Below are positions 1-8,756 of a stretch of DNA of 64,000 nt, piece after piece; position 1 is the stretch's first letter; every line of letters starts with the position of its first letter. Position numbers and translations under genes: made by a program. A model generated the notes under the pieces. It worked only from the letters and a program-made list of their open reading frames with translations, had not been told where the DNA came from and did not search any database. The stretch lies in contig CP011489.1 of the NCBI GenBank assembly GCA_001023575.1, positions 1,859,001 to 1,923,000 on the forward strand. Reading direction: 5' to 3'. The DNA comes from Actinobacteria bacterium IMCC26256. Lineage in GTDB: Bacteria; Actinomycetota; Acidimicrobiia; IMCC26256.

Positions 1-16
1 GCGGCACTCCAATTCG

Positions 17-1192
17 ATGACGCGCCACTATCTAGATCATGCGAGTGCATCTCCGCTCCGACCCTCTGCCTTCGAGGCGATGCTGCCGTATCTTCGCGAT
101 CACTACGCTGACCCCGGGCGCCTCCACGCTGAGGGCCTCACGACTCGAGTCGCTCTCGAGGTCGCACGCGAGCAGGTCGCTGGTCTTCTAGGGGTTCGCC
201 CTAGGGAGATTGTCTTCACCTCTGGCGGCACGGAGGCTGCAAATACAGGGGTTTTTGGTGCGGTTGCGCGCGCAGTTGATCAATCCCCAGAGCGTGCAAC
301 ACATATTGTCGCCAGCGCCATCGAGCACTCATGCGTCGGAGACTCCATTGAGAGCGTGGTCGCCCAGAGAGGAGGGGCCTCCTCAATCGTGGGGTGCGAC
401 GCTGAGGGGTTGATCGACCCGCAAGAGATCGCATCTGCGATCCGCCCTGAGACTGCTCTCGTTGCGCTGCAACTCGCTAACCATGAGGTCGGCTCTGTTC
501 AGCCGGTGCATGAAGCCGTGCGCGCTATCCGAGCCGCAGCCAAGGAGTGCGGCGCTACTCCACTCATTCTCTGCGATGCAGCATCTGGAGTTGGGCACAT
601 ACCGGTTGATCTAGCAGCACTCGACGTTGACCTAGCGATCATTAGTGCACATAAATTCGGCGGACCTAAGGGGGCAGGCGCGATGTTTGTGCGACGCGGA
701 CTGCGGATACCTCCACTCATGCTTGGCGGCGCACAGGAACGAGCGCGCCGTGCAGGATTAGAAGATGTTGCAGCGATGGTTGGCTTTGGGGTAGCAGCAC
801 AACAGGTCGCAACCAATCTTGAGAATGAATCAGCGGCAAATTTTGCGCAGACCGATTTAATAGAGAAGTACTGCAACGGGATTGAGGGCGTTACGCGAGT
901 TGGGCCTCTTGATCCGGCGAGGCGTCTCCCACATGTTCTCTGCATAACCATCAACGATGTTGAGGCAGAGCCAGTATTACTCGCACTCGACGCACGCGGA
1001 ATTGCAGTGCACTCTGGATCAGCATGCTCTAGTGAAGTACTCGAGCCGTCACCTGTGCTTTTAGCAATGGGGGCAGAGGCAGATCGATCGCTCAGAGTCT
1101 CGGTAGGTTGGAGCACAACACTCGCCGATGCGGCGGCATTTGGGCCTGCATTAGAAGCAGTTTTAAGAGACCTTCGCCAACTGCGCCGGTAA
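17..1192 (+). CDS. Cysteine desulfurase (NifS/IscS family)
   Basis: PLP-dependent enzyme that takes sulfur from L-cysteine as a persulfide for Fe-S clusters and thiolation. The 391-residue length is normal. The PLP lysine is K213 in the SAHKFGGPKG motif, H105 lies in AIEHSC where it can stack on the cofactor, D187 is in CDAAS, and the sulfur-accepting loop holds C337 in HSGSACSSE, so all key residues are present. The loop after C337 fits the NifS/IscS-like group. Only 16 bases precede the ATG, so upstream partners and a ribosome site cannot be judged. No scaffold gene follows. The IscS versus NifS subtype is not decided. Confidence 0.93.
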   Translation: MTRHYLDHASASPLRPSAFEAMLPYLRDHYADPGRLHAEGLTTRVALEVAREQVAGLLGVRPREIVFTSGGTEAANTGVFGAVARAVDQSPERATHIVASAIEHSCVGDSIESVVAQRGGASSIVGCDAEGLIDPQEIASAIRPETALVALQLANHEVGSVQPVHEAVRAIRAAAKECGATPLILCDAASGVGHIPVDLAALDVDLAIISAHKFGGPKGAGAMFVRRGLRIPPLMLGGAQERARRAGLEDVAAMVGFGVAAQQVATNLENESAANFAQTDLIEKYCNGIEGVTRVGPLDPARRLPHVLCITINDVEAEPVLLALDARGIAVHSGSACSSEVLEPSPVLLAMGAEADRSLRVSVGWSTTLADAAAFGPALEAVLRDLRQLRR

Positions 1193-1410
1193 CAGACCCG
1201 AGTATCTGAGCAATAACGCCGCGATACTCGAGAAATCGCCCCTGAGGAGTCAAGAGCGCGAATCCCCAAATATTCACCTAATCGGCACACGGACTCAACA
1301 ATTCGCCTCAGACAATCTCGACCGTGGGCACTATCCTCACCACTCACATGATGCGGTCACCGATTCTTAGAACTACAACTCAGCGCTCAGAGCACCTCGC
1401 GGCAAGCGGC

Positions 1411-2418
1411 ATGCAGGTAATCAGGAGCAGAGCCAACTCGTTACTTCGAGTAGGTGCAGCCCTATTAGTCATAGGCATCGCCGTCGCCGCCTGCGCAGCC
1501 CCCGCTCCACTTAGTGGATCAATCAAAATCCAAGGATCACCCTCGTTCCTCCAAGTTGTCTCTGAGACGGCTGGCAGATTCGAAGAGGCGAACCCATTAG
1601 TTCGCTTCAATGTGGCTCTAACAGGGAGCTCCGATGGCATCGCTCTCCTATGCAATGGTCTCGCACCAATCGCAACCGCAGCAAGGGACTTAACCGAGGC
1701 CGAGAAGACATCCTGTCGAGAGAGCAACGTCTCTCCAGTGCGACTCCTACTAGCGCGAGGTGCTGTTGTTCTAGTTACACGCCCCGCCGATGGTCCCGCT
1801 AGATGTCTTTCATACCCCGCTCTATACGCGCTCTTAGGCATTGAGTCATTCGGAGTAAATACTTGGGACGGATCGCCGCTGCTCCCGGAGACCGAGAAGG
1901 CATCTCTTCCAACTGGCCCCTTAGCCATATTCGGCCCGCCTCCTTCCTCTGGAGTCATGGAGGTCATCTCGGACCAAGGCCTCAGCCAGGAAGCAACAAC
2001 GCGCGGTACTGAGGCGAGCTCAAGGGGCGACTACACCGCCTTCGAGAGCGAGGCGCTTGTCCGGGATTCAACGCTTCGAACTCCCGGTTCTCTCGGGGTC
2101 CTCACCCTCGCAGACTTGAATGTCAAGGGGCGTGCGCTTAGCCCGGTATCTATAAATACAGGGGATGGGTGCGTGGAGCCCTCCACTCGCAACGTCCGCT
2201 CTGCGCTCTACCCACTTACTCGACCTTCGTTATTGTTCGTCTCTCAACAGGCAGTTGCAGACTCCCCTGCACTCAAGGAATTCGTGGACCTAATGCTCGA
2301 TCCGAGTACTACACCAGCCATCAAACGCTCGGGGGGCATACTCCCTACAAAGGCTGAGTCCGCAGAGGTTCGTCAAATTTGGGCATCGGCTGTAGCGAAA
2401 GCAGAATCCAACAAATGA
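1411..2418 (+). CDS. PstS-like solute-binding lipoprotein
   Basis: Extracytoplasmic substrate-binding protein of the phosphate-binding (PBP-like) type. I chose the ATG at 1411 because it gives a compact lipoprotein signal: a basic stretch (RSRANSLLR), a hydrophobic core and a lipobox ending AVAAC. A GTG at 1324 is in frame but would add 29 unneeded residues. After the signal the sequence IKIQGSPSFLQVVSETAGRF and a TGSSDGI segment match the start of PstS-type proteins. The stop overlaps the next start as ATGA, so this is the first gene of a three-gene operon. No pst permease genes are nearby. The ligand is therefore unknown; phosphate is only the family default. Confidence 0.75.
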   Translation: MQVIRSRANSLLRVGAALLVIGIAVAACAAPAPLSGSIKIQGSPSFLQVVSETAGRFEEANPLVRFNVALTGSSDGIALLCNGLAPIATAARDLTEAEKTSCRESNVSPVRLLLARGAVVLVTRPADGPARCLSYPALYALLGIESFGVNTWDGSPLLPETEKASLPTGPLAIFGPPPSSGVMEVISDQGLSQEATTRGTEASSRGDYTAFESEALVRDSTLRTPGSLGVLTLADLNVKGRALSPVSINTGDGCVEPSTRNVRSALYPLTRPSLLFVSQQAVADSPALKEFVDLMLDPSTTPAIKRSGGILPTKAESAEVRQIWASAVAKAESNK

Positions 2419-3218
2419 CCTGGCTTACCTCTCTTTCATCAGGGGCTGTGCTTGCGCTCTGCATACTCGGCACTTTGTTCATCTCCGCTATCTCTTTACT
2501 TTTGCTAATCAAACTGGAGCATGGAGGCTCTGAGATCGCCGGCATGACCGCCGCCGCATACATGACCGCGTTAGGGAGCCTCTTCGCAATCTTGACCGGC
2601 TTTCTCATTAACAGCGAATACCTGACACTGCGCGAGACGCAGCGAGCGATTAGCACCGAGGTCGCCGCCCAGAGTGTCCTTGCTTATGCAAGTGCGAGTC
2701 TGCCTCCACCCGATACTTACCGAATTCAGGCACTACTAAGCAAATACGATAAGGCTCTTATCGATAGCGAATGGAGGGCACTCGCTATTGATGACGAGAC
2801 TCAATCCACCGCATTCGATGCTCTAGGAGATCTGCAGTTAGAGATAGCAGACCTATCCTCGAGGCCCTACGCTCCAGAAGCGCCAATAGCCTCAATGGGG
2901 AGTGCGTTAGAGACGATGACTGAAGCCCGCAGACAGCGAGTCTCGGTAGCCTCTCAGACTCTGCCGATGCCTCTCCTCACTTTGAGTGTCATTTCGGGGC
3001 TGGCACTCATTATCAACGCTCTGGTAATTGCACTAAGGGCTGGGCCAAAATATGGCTTCGTCGCGCTAGGCATAATCGCACTCGTTGCACTCGACATCGC
3101 AGCGGTAATTGCAATCAGCGCACCATTTCGGGGGCCTTTCGTGGCAAGCACTACTCCCATCGAACAAATTCTTCAAGAGATATCAAGCGGGGCATTCTTA
3201 CCGTGGATAGCGCGATGA
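2415..3218 (+). CDS. DUF4239-like (bestrophin-like) membrane protein
   Basis: Predicted integral membrane protein of 267 residues. Two hydrophobic segments lie at the N-terminus (SLSSGAVLALCILGTLFISA and a second around MTALGSLFAILTGFLI), then a long soluble helical stretch, then two C-terminal membrane segments. This two-plus-two layout with an intervening helical domain is that of DUF4239 proteins. The start at 2415 is the ATG inside ATGA shared with the previous gene's stop, and its own stop overlaps the next start in the same way, so the three genes should be translationally coupled. The family's function is not established. Its place between two solute-binding lipoproteins suggests a link to envelope sensing or transport. 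Confidence 0.7.
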   Translation: MTWLTSLSSGAVLALCILGTLFISAISLLLLIKLEHGGSEIAGMTAAAYMTALGSLFAILTGFLINSEYLTLRETQRAISTEVAAQSVLAYASASLPPPDTYRIQALLSKYDKALIDSEWRALAIDDETQSTAFDALGDLQLEIADLSSRPYAPEAPIASMGSALETMTEARRQRVSVASQTLPMPLLTLSVISGLALIINALVIALRAGPKYGFVALGIIALVALDIAAVIAISAPFRGPFVASTTPIEQILQEISSGAFLPWIAR

Positions 3219-4534
3219 GGCTTCGATCTAGATTCATAGGCGCCGCGGTTCTATCTGCAGTCACAATTATCTCCGCCTCTGCGTGCTCGTCGAGTACCTC
3301 TAAAGCCGCCGGAGAAACATCGAGAGAGAGCTCTTGCGCGAAGAAGGCCGACTGCGTCCCCTTGGGCATAGGAGAACCAATATTTATTGGCACACAACTC
3401 TCCGAAAATCTAGCGATAGGCAAAGAATCTCTAGTTGGGGTTGAGTTAGCTATTGATTATTTGGATGGGCATTTCGATGGTGTGCCCGGCACCATTGACG
3501 GGCACGAAGTAATTGCGCTCTCCACCCCAGACACATGCAGCGGCTCGAGCGATGGTGCAAGCGCTGCAAGAGGACTCTTGGCCGAGAAGCGCCTTATCGG
3601 GGTAATCGGAACCACTTGTTCTGGGAGCGCTTTTCAAGGCGCTGCGGAGAAGTACTCGGATAGCAAAGTACTTTTACTCTCGCCATCCAATACCGCCCCA
3701 GCGCTTACCGGAGAAGGGACTCGCCCTCCCTACTACTTCCGTTTCGTAAATAATGACCTAATCAGTCGAGCAGTTACAGCCGCCTTTATTAGAGACAGGG
3801 CAGGTTGGAGTTCTGTAGCGACTATCTCGGATATTGGAGACCCGTACTCCAACGAGTTAGCTGACTCACTTGGAAAGCAATTACGGGTGAATGGTGTAGT
3901 AGTTACAAAACTCTCCTCCTCGTCAGGAGGAGACGCTGCTGGACTTGTTGCACAGCTTGCCCTATTAGCGCCGAAGGCAATCTTCATCCCCACTATTAAC
4001 CCAGGGTGCGCGAACATCACTGCTGCCCTAAGAAGCGATGCGCGCACTCGCGCTATTCCGATAATCGTCGGGGACGGATGCCAAGAAGTATCAACCCTTG
4101 CAGGTATCGGTGTAAATACCAACAATCTTTTTGCGACGGGGCTCGACTTGAGCGTGTTGCAGTCAAATGATTTCTACAGAACCTATTTTCAACCTGCATT
4201 TGTCCGTAGAACCGGGGTCGCCCCCACTACAGGATACGAAGCAAACGCCTTTGATGCAGCGAGCCTCTTGGTCGCCTCAATCTCTACGGCGATTCATTCC
4301 GGAGAACGCGGCTCGTCTGTAATAAATCGCGTAGCGGCGCGCGATGCACTGCTCAAGGTAGCCAACTACTCGGGTATGTCTGGCCAAATTACATGCATCC
4401 CATCTGGGGACTGCATTCCTAGCGCTCGAATAGGTATCTACCAAGCGCCATTCTGGCCCGCAATAAATCCGACCACGGCGCAGATTGTGTACTCAAAAGA
4501 GGTAACCCTCTTGAGTGTGCGCACAGGCGGCTAG
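3215..4534 (+). CDS. Branched-chain amino acid-type ABC substrate-binding lipoprotein
   Basis: Periplasmic-binding-protein fold type I (LivJ/LivK, Peripla_BP_6) protein of 439 residues. It begins with a lipoprotein signal (MRLRSRFIG, hydrophobic core, lipobox SASAC), followed by a Ser/Thr-rich linker. The mature part has the family's typical features: IGKESLVGVELAIDYLD near the start, a VIGTTCSGSAFQGAA loop that would contact ligand, SPSNTAPALT, and RFVNNDLISRAVTAAFI. The ATG at 3215 overlaps the previous stop (ATGA) and is preferred to a GTG at 3203. No liv permease or ATPase gene follows; the next gene converges. It may work with permeases elsewhere or as part of a receptor. Confidence 0.82.
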   Translation: MRLRSRFIGAAVLSAVTIISASACSSSTSKAAGETSRESSCAKKADCVPLGIGEPIFIGTQLSENLAIGKESLVGVELAIDYLDGHFDGVPGTIDGHEVIALSTPDTCSGSSDGASAARGLLAEKRLIGVIGTTCSGSAFQGAAEKYSDSKVLLLSPSNTAPALTGEGTRPPYYFRFVNNDLISRAVTAAFIRDRAGWSSVATISDIGDPYSNELADSLGKQLRVNGVVVTKLSSSSGGDAAGLVAQLALLAPKAIFIPTINPGCANITAALRSDARTRAIPIIVGDGCQEVSTLAGIGVNTNNLFATGLDLSVLQSNDFYRTYFQPAFVRRTGVAPTTGYEANAFDAASLLVASISTAIHSGERGSSVINRVAARDALLKVANYSGMSGQITCIPSGDCIPSARIGIYQAPFWPAINPTTAQIVYSKEVTLLSVRTGG

Positions 4535-4562
4535 TAGCGAAGTAGATGCAAGGCGAGCACCG

Positions 4563-4596
4563 CCATCAATACCTAAGAGCCATCAATACCTAAGAG
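4563..4596. repeat. 17-bp perfect tandem duplication across the aconitase stop
   Basis: The 17-base unit ccatcaatacctaagag occurs twice head to tail (4563-4579 and 4580-4596). The second copy contains the TAG stop of the aconitase gene on the minus strand, so the duplication left a spare copy of the last codons and stop just downstream of the gene. Confidence 0.9.
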
Positions 4597-6875
4597 CGCT
4601 GTGCTGCGAGGAGGTTGAGAGCAGATCCTGCCCTGAACCAACCGATGTGCTCCTCTGACATTGTGTGTCGGACCTCGAAAGACTCCTCGGTACCATCAGA
4701 GTGGTGAAGCACCACATTTAGGTTGCGATCTGGAGCAAGCTCTGCAAGCCCAATTACGTCGACAAAGTCATCGAAGCGAATGCGCTCGTAATCTCGTGCG
4801 TGTACGAAGGTAAGCGGCAGCATGCCTTGCTTCTTGAGATTTGCCTCGTGGATCCGAGCGAATGAACGCACAAGAATCGCACGCCCACCCATGTAGCGCG
4901 GCTCCATCGCAGCGTGCTCACGCGATGAACCCTCACCGAAGTTCTCATCACCGATAGCGATCCAGTCGATGCCCGCGTCCTTGTATTTCTTGGCTAGATC
5001 AGGGAGCGCAACAACTGATCCGTCACGCACATCAATACCTTGGCCAGACTCCTTGAGCGAGAAGGCATTGTTGGCACCTATGTAGAGATTCTGCGAGATA
5101 TTTGTTAGGTGACCTCGGTACTTCAACCACTGCCCTGCAGGCGAGATGTGATCCGTTGTGCATTTGCCTGTTGCCTTCATAAGTACACGAAGGCCTGCGA
5201 AGTCCTCGCCATCCCAAGCGCTAAAGGGCACAAGGGCCTCAAGGCGATCCGAGCCCGGCTTAATTGATACCGAGACATTGGAGCCATCGACCGCGGGCAT
5301 TATGAATCCAGACTCTCCTGAGTCAAAACCACGGCTCGGGAGTTCGTCGGCACTAGGCGCACTGAGAAACACCTCTACCCCATCGTCGCCGATGATCGGC
5401 TCGCGTGTGAAGTCGACATCGAGTCGCCCTGTAAGTGCCATTGCAACAACCGTCTCAGGGGATCCAATAAAGGAGAGTGTCGCTGCGTTGCCGTCGTTGC
5501 GTTTCGGGAAGTTTCGATTGAAGGAGGAGACGATTGAGTTGGCCTCTCCCGCAGCAATATCATCTCGCTGCCACTGCCCGATGCAGGGTCCACAGGCATT
5601 TGCAAGCACGGTTGCACCAATCGCCTCAAGGTCTGCGAGGAGCCCATCACGCTCGATGGTGGCACGCACCTGCTCTGAGCCGGGGGTAATCAGGAGTGGA
5701 GACTTTACGCGCAGTCCCTTCGCTGATGCTTGACGCGCAACGTGGGCTGCACGCCCAATGTCTTCATATGATGAATTGGTGCAGGACCCAACGAGAGCAG
5801 CTGAGATCTCTAGCGGGTACCCCTCGGCACGCGCCGCCGCAGCGACTTTGCTAATCGGACGATCAAGATCAGGCGTATGCGGGCCAACTAGGTGCGGAAC
5901 AAGTTCATCAAGATTGATATCGATAACTTGGTCGTAGAAATCTTCAGGGCTTGCATTTACTTCGGGGTCATTGCGAAGCATCTCAGCGTTGGCATCTGCA
6001 AGTGCTGCAATTGCATCTCGCCCTGTGGCGCGAAGGTATGCAGCGATCCGATCGTCGTACTCAAATAGCGAACACGTTGCGCCAATCTCAGCACCCATGT
6101 TGCAGATCGTTGCCTTACCTGTTGCAGAGATACTGCTCGCACCTGGACCGAAGTACTCGACGATTGCGCCGGTTCCGCCCTTAACAGTAAGGATTCCAGC
6201 GACCTTAAGGATGACGTCCTTAGCCGATGCCCATCCTGAGATTGATCCGGTAAGACGCACTCCAATGTGTTGGGGTAGGCGTGTATTGAAGGGCCATCCA
6301 GCCATTACATCGACAGCGTCAGCGCCGCCGACACCAATAGCAACCATCCCTAAACCACCGGCGTTCGGGGTGTGGCTATCAGTACCGACCATCATCCCGC
6401 CGGGGAACGCGTAGTTCTCTAAGACGACTTGGTGAATGATCCCCGACCCTGGCTTCCAGAAACCGATCCCGTACTTCTCACAGACTGTGCGCAGGAAGGT
6501 ATAGACCTCTGCGTTTTGGTCATTAGCGAACGCAAGGTCTGCATTCGCTCCGACACGAGCCTGGATCAGGTGGTCACAGTGAACAGTGCTCGGGACTGCA
6601 GTGAGCGGCAACTCTGCGAGCATGAACTGCAGCAACGCCATCTGCGCAGTTGCATCCTGCATGGCGACGCGGTCCGGTCGGAAGTCTCCGTAATCGACGC
6701 CGCGCTTTAGACCCAACGTTGTTACATCATCCGCATGGGCGAGTAGGACTTTCTCGCCGAAAGTAAGTGGCCTCCCCAAGCGTTCGCGCGCAATAGGGAG
6801 ACGGCTAGCAAAACGGCCGTATACCTCCTCTACGAGTTCGATTGGTGTTGTAGGGCCAGCAGGTGCTGCAGTCAT
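4590..6875 (-). CDS. Aconitate hydratase, mitochondrial-type
   Basis: TCA-cycle enzyme that isomerises citrate and isocitrate through cis-aconitate using a [4Fe-4S] cluster. The 761 residues and motifs match the compact mitochondrial type rather than the roughly 900-residue AcnA. Cluster ligands are visible: C365 in GSCTNSS and C428 plus C431 in ANACGPCIGQW. Substrate-contact regions VGTDSHTPNAGG (about 163-174) and the C-terminal swivel-domain GSSREHAAMEPR are intact. The ATG at 6875 has a GAGGAA ribosome site six bases upstream. It lies 12 bases after the cyclophilin stop, so the two are probably co-transcribed. The TAG stop sits in a 17-bp tandem duplication. Confidence 0.95.
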   Translation of the reverse strand: MTAAPAGPTTPIELVEEVYGRFASRLPIARERLGRPLTFGEKVLLAHADDVTTLGLKRGVDYGDFRPDRVAMQDATAQMALLQFMLAELPLTAVPSTVHCDHLIQARVGANADLAFANDQNAEVYTFLRTVCEKYGIGFWKPGSGIIHQVVLENYAFPGGMMVGTDSHTPNAGGLGMVAIGVGGADAVDVMAGWPFNTRLPQHIGVRLTGSISGWASAKDVILKVAGILTVKGGTGAIVEYFGPGASSISATGKATICNMGAEIGATCSLFEYDDRIAAYLRATGRDAIAALADANAEMLRNDPEVNASPEDFYDQVIDINLDELVPHLVGPHTPDLDRPISKVAAAARAEGYPLEISAALVGSCTNSSYEDIGRAAHVARQASAKGLRVKSPLLITPGSEQVRATIERDGLLADLEAIGATVLANACGPCIGQWQRDDIAAGEANSIVSSFNRNFPKRNDGNAATLSFIGSPETVVAMALTGRLDVDFTREPIIGDDGVEVFLSAPSADELPSRGFDSGESGFIMPAVDGSNVSVSIKPGSDRLEALVPFSAWDGEDFAGLRVLMKATGKCTTDHISPAGQWLKYRGHLTNISQNLYIGANNAFSLKESGQGIDVRDGSVVALPDLAKKYKDAGIDWIAIGDENFGEGSSREHAAMEPRYMGGRAILVRSFARIHEANLKKQGMLPLTFVHARDYERIRFDDFVDVIGLAELAPDRNLNVVLHHSDGTEESFEVRHTMSEEHIGWFRAGSALNLLAAQRS

Positions 6876-6887
6876 CGGGTTCCTCTT

Positions 6888-7361
6888 CTAGCGATCTAGT
6901 TCTTCGATTACAACGGTCTCCATCGTGTCGCCCTGAGTAATTGCTAGGGCAACAGGCATTCCGTCGATCACGTAACCAAAAAGGTTGTACGACTTTGCGA
7001 GGCCCTTGGTCTGGTCGGCGATGGTGATGAAGAACTGAGAGCCGTTGGTATTGGGCCCGGAGTTCGCCATTGCAACTGCACCGAGTGTGTACTCAGCAAT
7101 AACTGGCTCATCCTCAAACTTGTAGCCAGGGCCACCAGTGCCGCGGCCATCTGGGCAGCCACCCTGGATCACGAAGCCGGGGACAACGCGGTGCCACGTA
7201 AGGCCGTCGTAGTAACCGAGGCGAGCAAGCCCGACAAAGTTGTTGACTGTCTTGGGGGCCAAGGCTGGGTCGAGATCCATCACGATGGTTCCCTTGTTGG
7301 TGACGATTGTGGTTCGGTAGATCTTGGACTCGTCGATGGTGTGTTCTGGGCGCTCTGGCAT
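6888..7361 (-). CDS. Cyclophilin-type peptidyl-prolyl isomerase
   Basis: Cytosolic PPIase catalysing cis/trans isomerisation of X-Pro bonds, 157 residues, without a signal peptide. The bacterial cyclophilin core is complete: ALAPKTVNNFVGLARLGYYDGLTWHRVVPGFVIQGG (the R and Q of RVVPGFVIQGG are catalytic in the family), GYKFEDE, MANSGPNTNGSQFFIT, and the LFGYVIDGM end. The start at 7361 has an AGGAGA ribosome site seven bases upstream. It sits between the ccm cluster and aconitase on the same strand. The 84-base gap on its 5' side holds G/T-rich repeats. Confidence 0.94.
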   Translation of the reverse strand: MPERPEHTIDESKIYRTTIVTNKGTIVMDLDPALAPKTVNNFVGLARLGYYDGLTWHRVVPGFVIQGGCPDGRGTGGPGYKFEDEPVIAEYTLGAVAMANSGPNTNGSQFFITIADQTKGLAKSYNLFGYVIDGMPVALAITQGDTMETVVIEELDR

Positions 7362-7386
7362 TTGTATCTCCTGTTGGGTTGCTAGG

Positions 7387-7426
7387 GGTTTAGTTGGGGG
7401 GAGGTTTAGTTGGGGAGGTTTAGTGG
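7387..7426. repeat. Short G/T-rich tandem repeat between ccmI and the cyclophilin gene
   Basis: The element ggtttagttgggg appears twice and a truncated ggtttagtgg a third time, with spacings of about 16 and 14 bases. It fills most of the gap between the ccmI stop and the cyclophilin start. No function is evident; it may separate the ccm transcript from the downstream genes. Confidence 0.7.
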
Positions 7427-7445
7427 TCGAGAAATTCCGGCCGGT

Positions 7446-8255
7446 TTATGGCCTTGTGGTTGAGGATACGCCACCGCTCGTAGCAGCGACTGCTTGGGCA
7501 AGGAGTTGGCGCACCGCCGCGGACTGCCCACCATCGGGGACAGCCGCTAGATATAGCTGAAACTCCGGGATTGCGGCAGAGGGGTTGGATTTGTCGCGTA
7601 GGTAGATGATGCCCTTGAAGAAACGGGCATCTGGGTAGGAGGAGTCGATCTCCAAGGCCCGTTCAATTCGGACCAATCCATCATCAGGTAGGCCAGCTAG
7701 GCGAAGAATCCATCCCGCATATGCGTGGGCCTCGGTGTCTTCTGGGGCGATTCGAACCACCTCATCAAACTCTTTTAATCCGTCGGCATAACGCTGCTGA
7801 GACAAATATGCACGCGCAAGGGAGCGATGAGCCTCGATGTCATCAGGGCTCTTCTCCACAGCAGCCTCCAGCGCTGCCAAGGATGCCCCGCCTGCAACAC
7901 CGCTCGGTGCGGGGCCGGTAACGAACTGCCCAGGGAGGCGCGCCCCCATTGCAAATGAGAGAGATACAGCAGTGACTAAAGCGAAGGCCACTACACCTAC
8001 CCATACGACTAGGCGGAGGCGACGTGATGATGCATCTTGAGTTGAGTCGCCTTGGCTGCGAGTGATCCTCCGCGATCCAGACTCGGATTCAGAGATGCTA
8101 CGCAGAACGGCTGCACATCGCGCCGTGTAATCACCATGGAGGGTCGCGTACTGCTCCTCATCAATGTTTCCTGCAGCGCGCTCATCATCGAGGTCCCTAA
8201 GAGAACGTAGGAGAAAATCTCGTTCGTTGGCTAGGGCAAACTGCTCGTTATCCAT
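7446..8255 (-). CDS. ccmI: CcmI-like cytochrome c biogenesis protein with TPRs
   Basis: Predicted apocytochrome c chaperone of the System I pathway. The 269 residues begin with the CcmI-type N-terminal region (NERDFLLRSLRDLDDERAAGNIDEEQYATLHGDYTAR, about 9-45), then a membrane segment (LVVWVGVVAFALVTAVSLSF), then an extracytoplasmic TPR domain of about three repeats (LEAAVEKSPDDIEAHRSLAR, KEFDEVVRIAPEDTEAHAYA, RIERALEIDSSYPDARF). In the family the TPRs hold apocytochrome c for heme attachment. It overlaps ccmH by 8 bases and ends the operon. It is shorter than proteobacterial CcmI, as many are outside that phylum. Confidence 0.82.
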   Translation of the reverse strand: MDNEQFALANERDFLLRSLRDLDDERAAGNIDEEQYATLHGDYTARCAAVLRSISESESGSRRITRSQGDSTQDASSRRLRLVVWVGVVAFALVTAVSLSFAMGARLPGQFVTGPAPSGVAGGASLAALEAAVEKSPDDIEAHRSLARAYLSQQRYADGLKEFDEVVRIAPEDTEAHAYAGWILRLAGLPDDGLVRIERALEIDSSYPDARFFKGIIYLRDKSNPSAAIPEFQLYLAAVPDGGQSAAVRQLLAQAVAATSGGVSSTTRP

Positions 8256-8751
8256 TGGTGCCGTCGCGTTCTTTGGCTACAAGAGATTCGTCTTCGGCAC
8301 TCGCATCTAAGCGAGGTTGGCGGCGCCATCTAGCGAAAGCGAATCCGAGACCAGCGCCTCCAAGAATGACTAGGAGTATCGGGAGCGCCCAGACAATGAT
8401 TCCAATGCCGTCTCCACGAGGCTTCAATAATACTGACTCGCCATAGCGGTCTATAAATACAGCCCTAATCTCTGCATCCGACTCGCCATCTGTTATTCGA
8501 GAGCGGATGTCTGCTCTAGCTGCACGAGCCGATGCAGTGGCACTCTCGGCGACGGATAGCCCTTCGCAGTCGACGCATCGAAACTCGCGCGAGAGGCGCG
8601 CAGTATGCGAAGCGATCGATTCAGGGCCGGAACGCGGCCAAAGAGAGAACGTAAAAGCGCCAATGACCACTACAGCGAGAACTATCCACGATATTCGTAC
8701 TCGTGATTTGCTCTGGGTGCGATTAGTAGGTGCACTTGATCTCGACTCCAT
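8248..8751 (-). CDS. ccmH: CcmH thiol-oxidoreductase subunit of heme lyase
   Basis: Membrane-anchored protein that reduces or resolves the CxxCH disulfide of apocytochrome c before heme ligation. The 167 residues have an N-terminal signal anchor (ISWIVLAVVVIGAFTFSLW), the redox motif in LSREFRCVDCEGLSVAES (RCxxC, about residues 56-60), the helix RADIRSRITDGESDAEIRAVFIDRYGESVLLKPR typical of CcmH/CycL, and a C-terminal membrane helix followed by basic residues. It overlaps ccmI and lies five bases after ccmG. All expected functional residues are visible. Confidence 0.92.
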   Translation of the reverse strand: MESRSSAPTNRTQSKSRVRISWIVLAVVVIGAFTFSLWPRSGPESIASHTARLSREFRCVDCEGLSVAESATASARAARADIRSRITDGESDAEIRAVFIDRYGESVLLKPRGDGIGIIVWALPILLVILGGAGLGFAFARWRRQPRLDASAEDESLVAKERDGTNG

Positions 8752-8756
8752 AAAAA

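Noticed and set aside
499-1347. Long minus-strand frame opposite the cysteine desulfurase
   Set aside because: Composition is Arg/Ser/Ala-rich shadow sequence; the plus strand encodes a complete enzyme with all catalytic residues.
7735-7760. Minus-strand GGTTCGAATCG resembling a tRNA T-loop
   Set aside because: It lies inside the ccmI TPR region, in frame with conserved residues (EVVRIAPED), and no acceptor, D or anticodon arms surround it.
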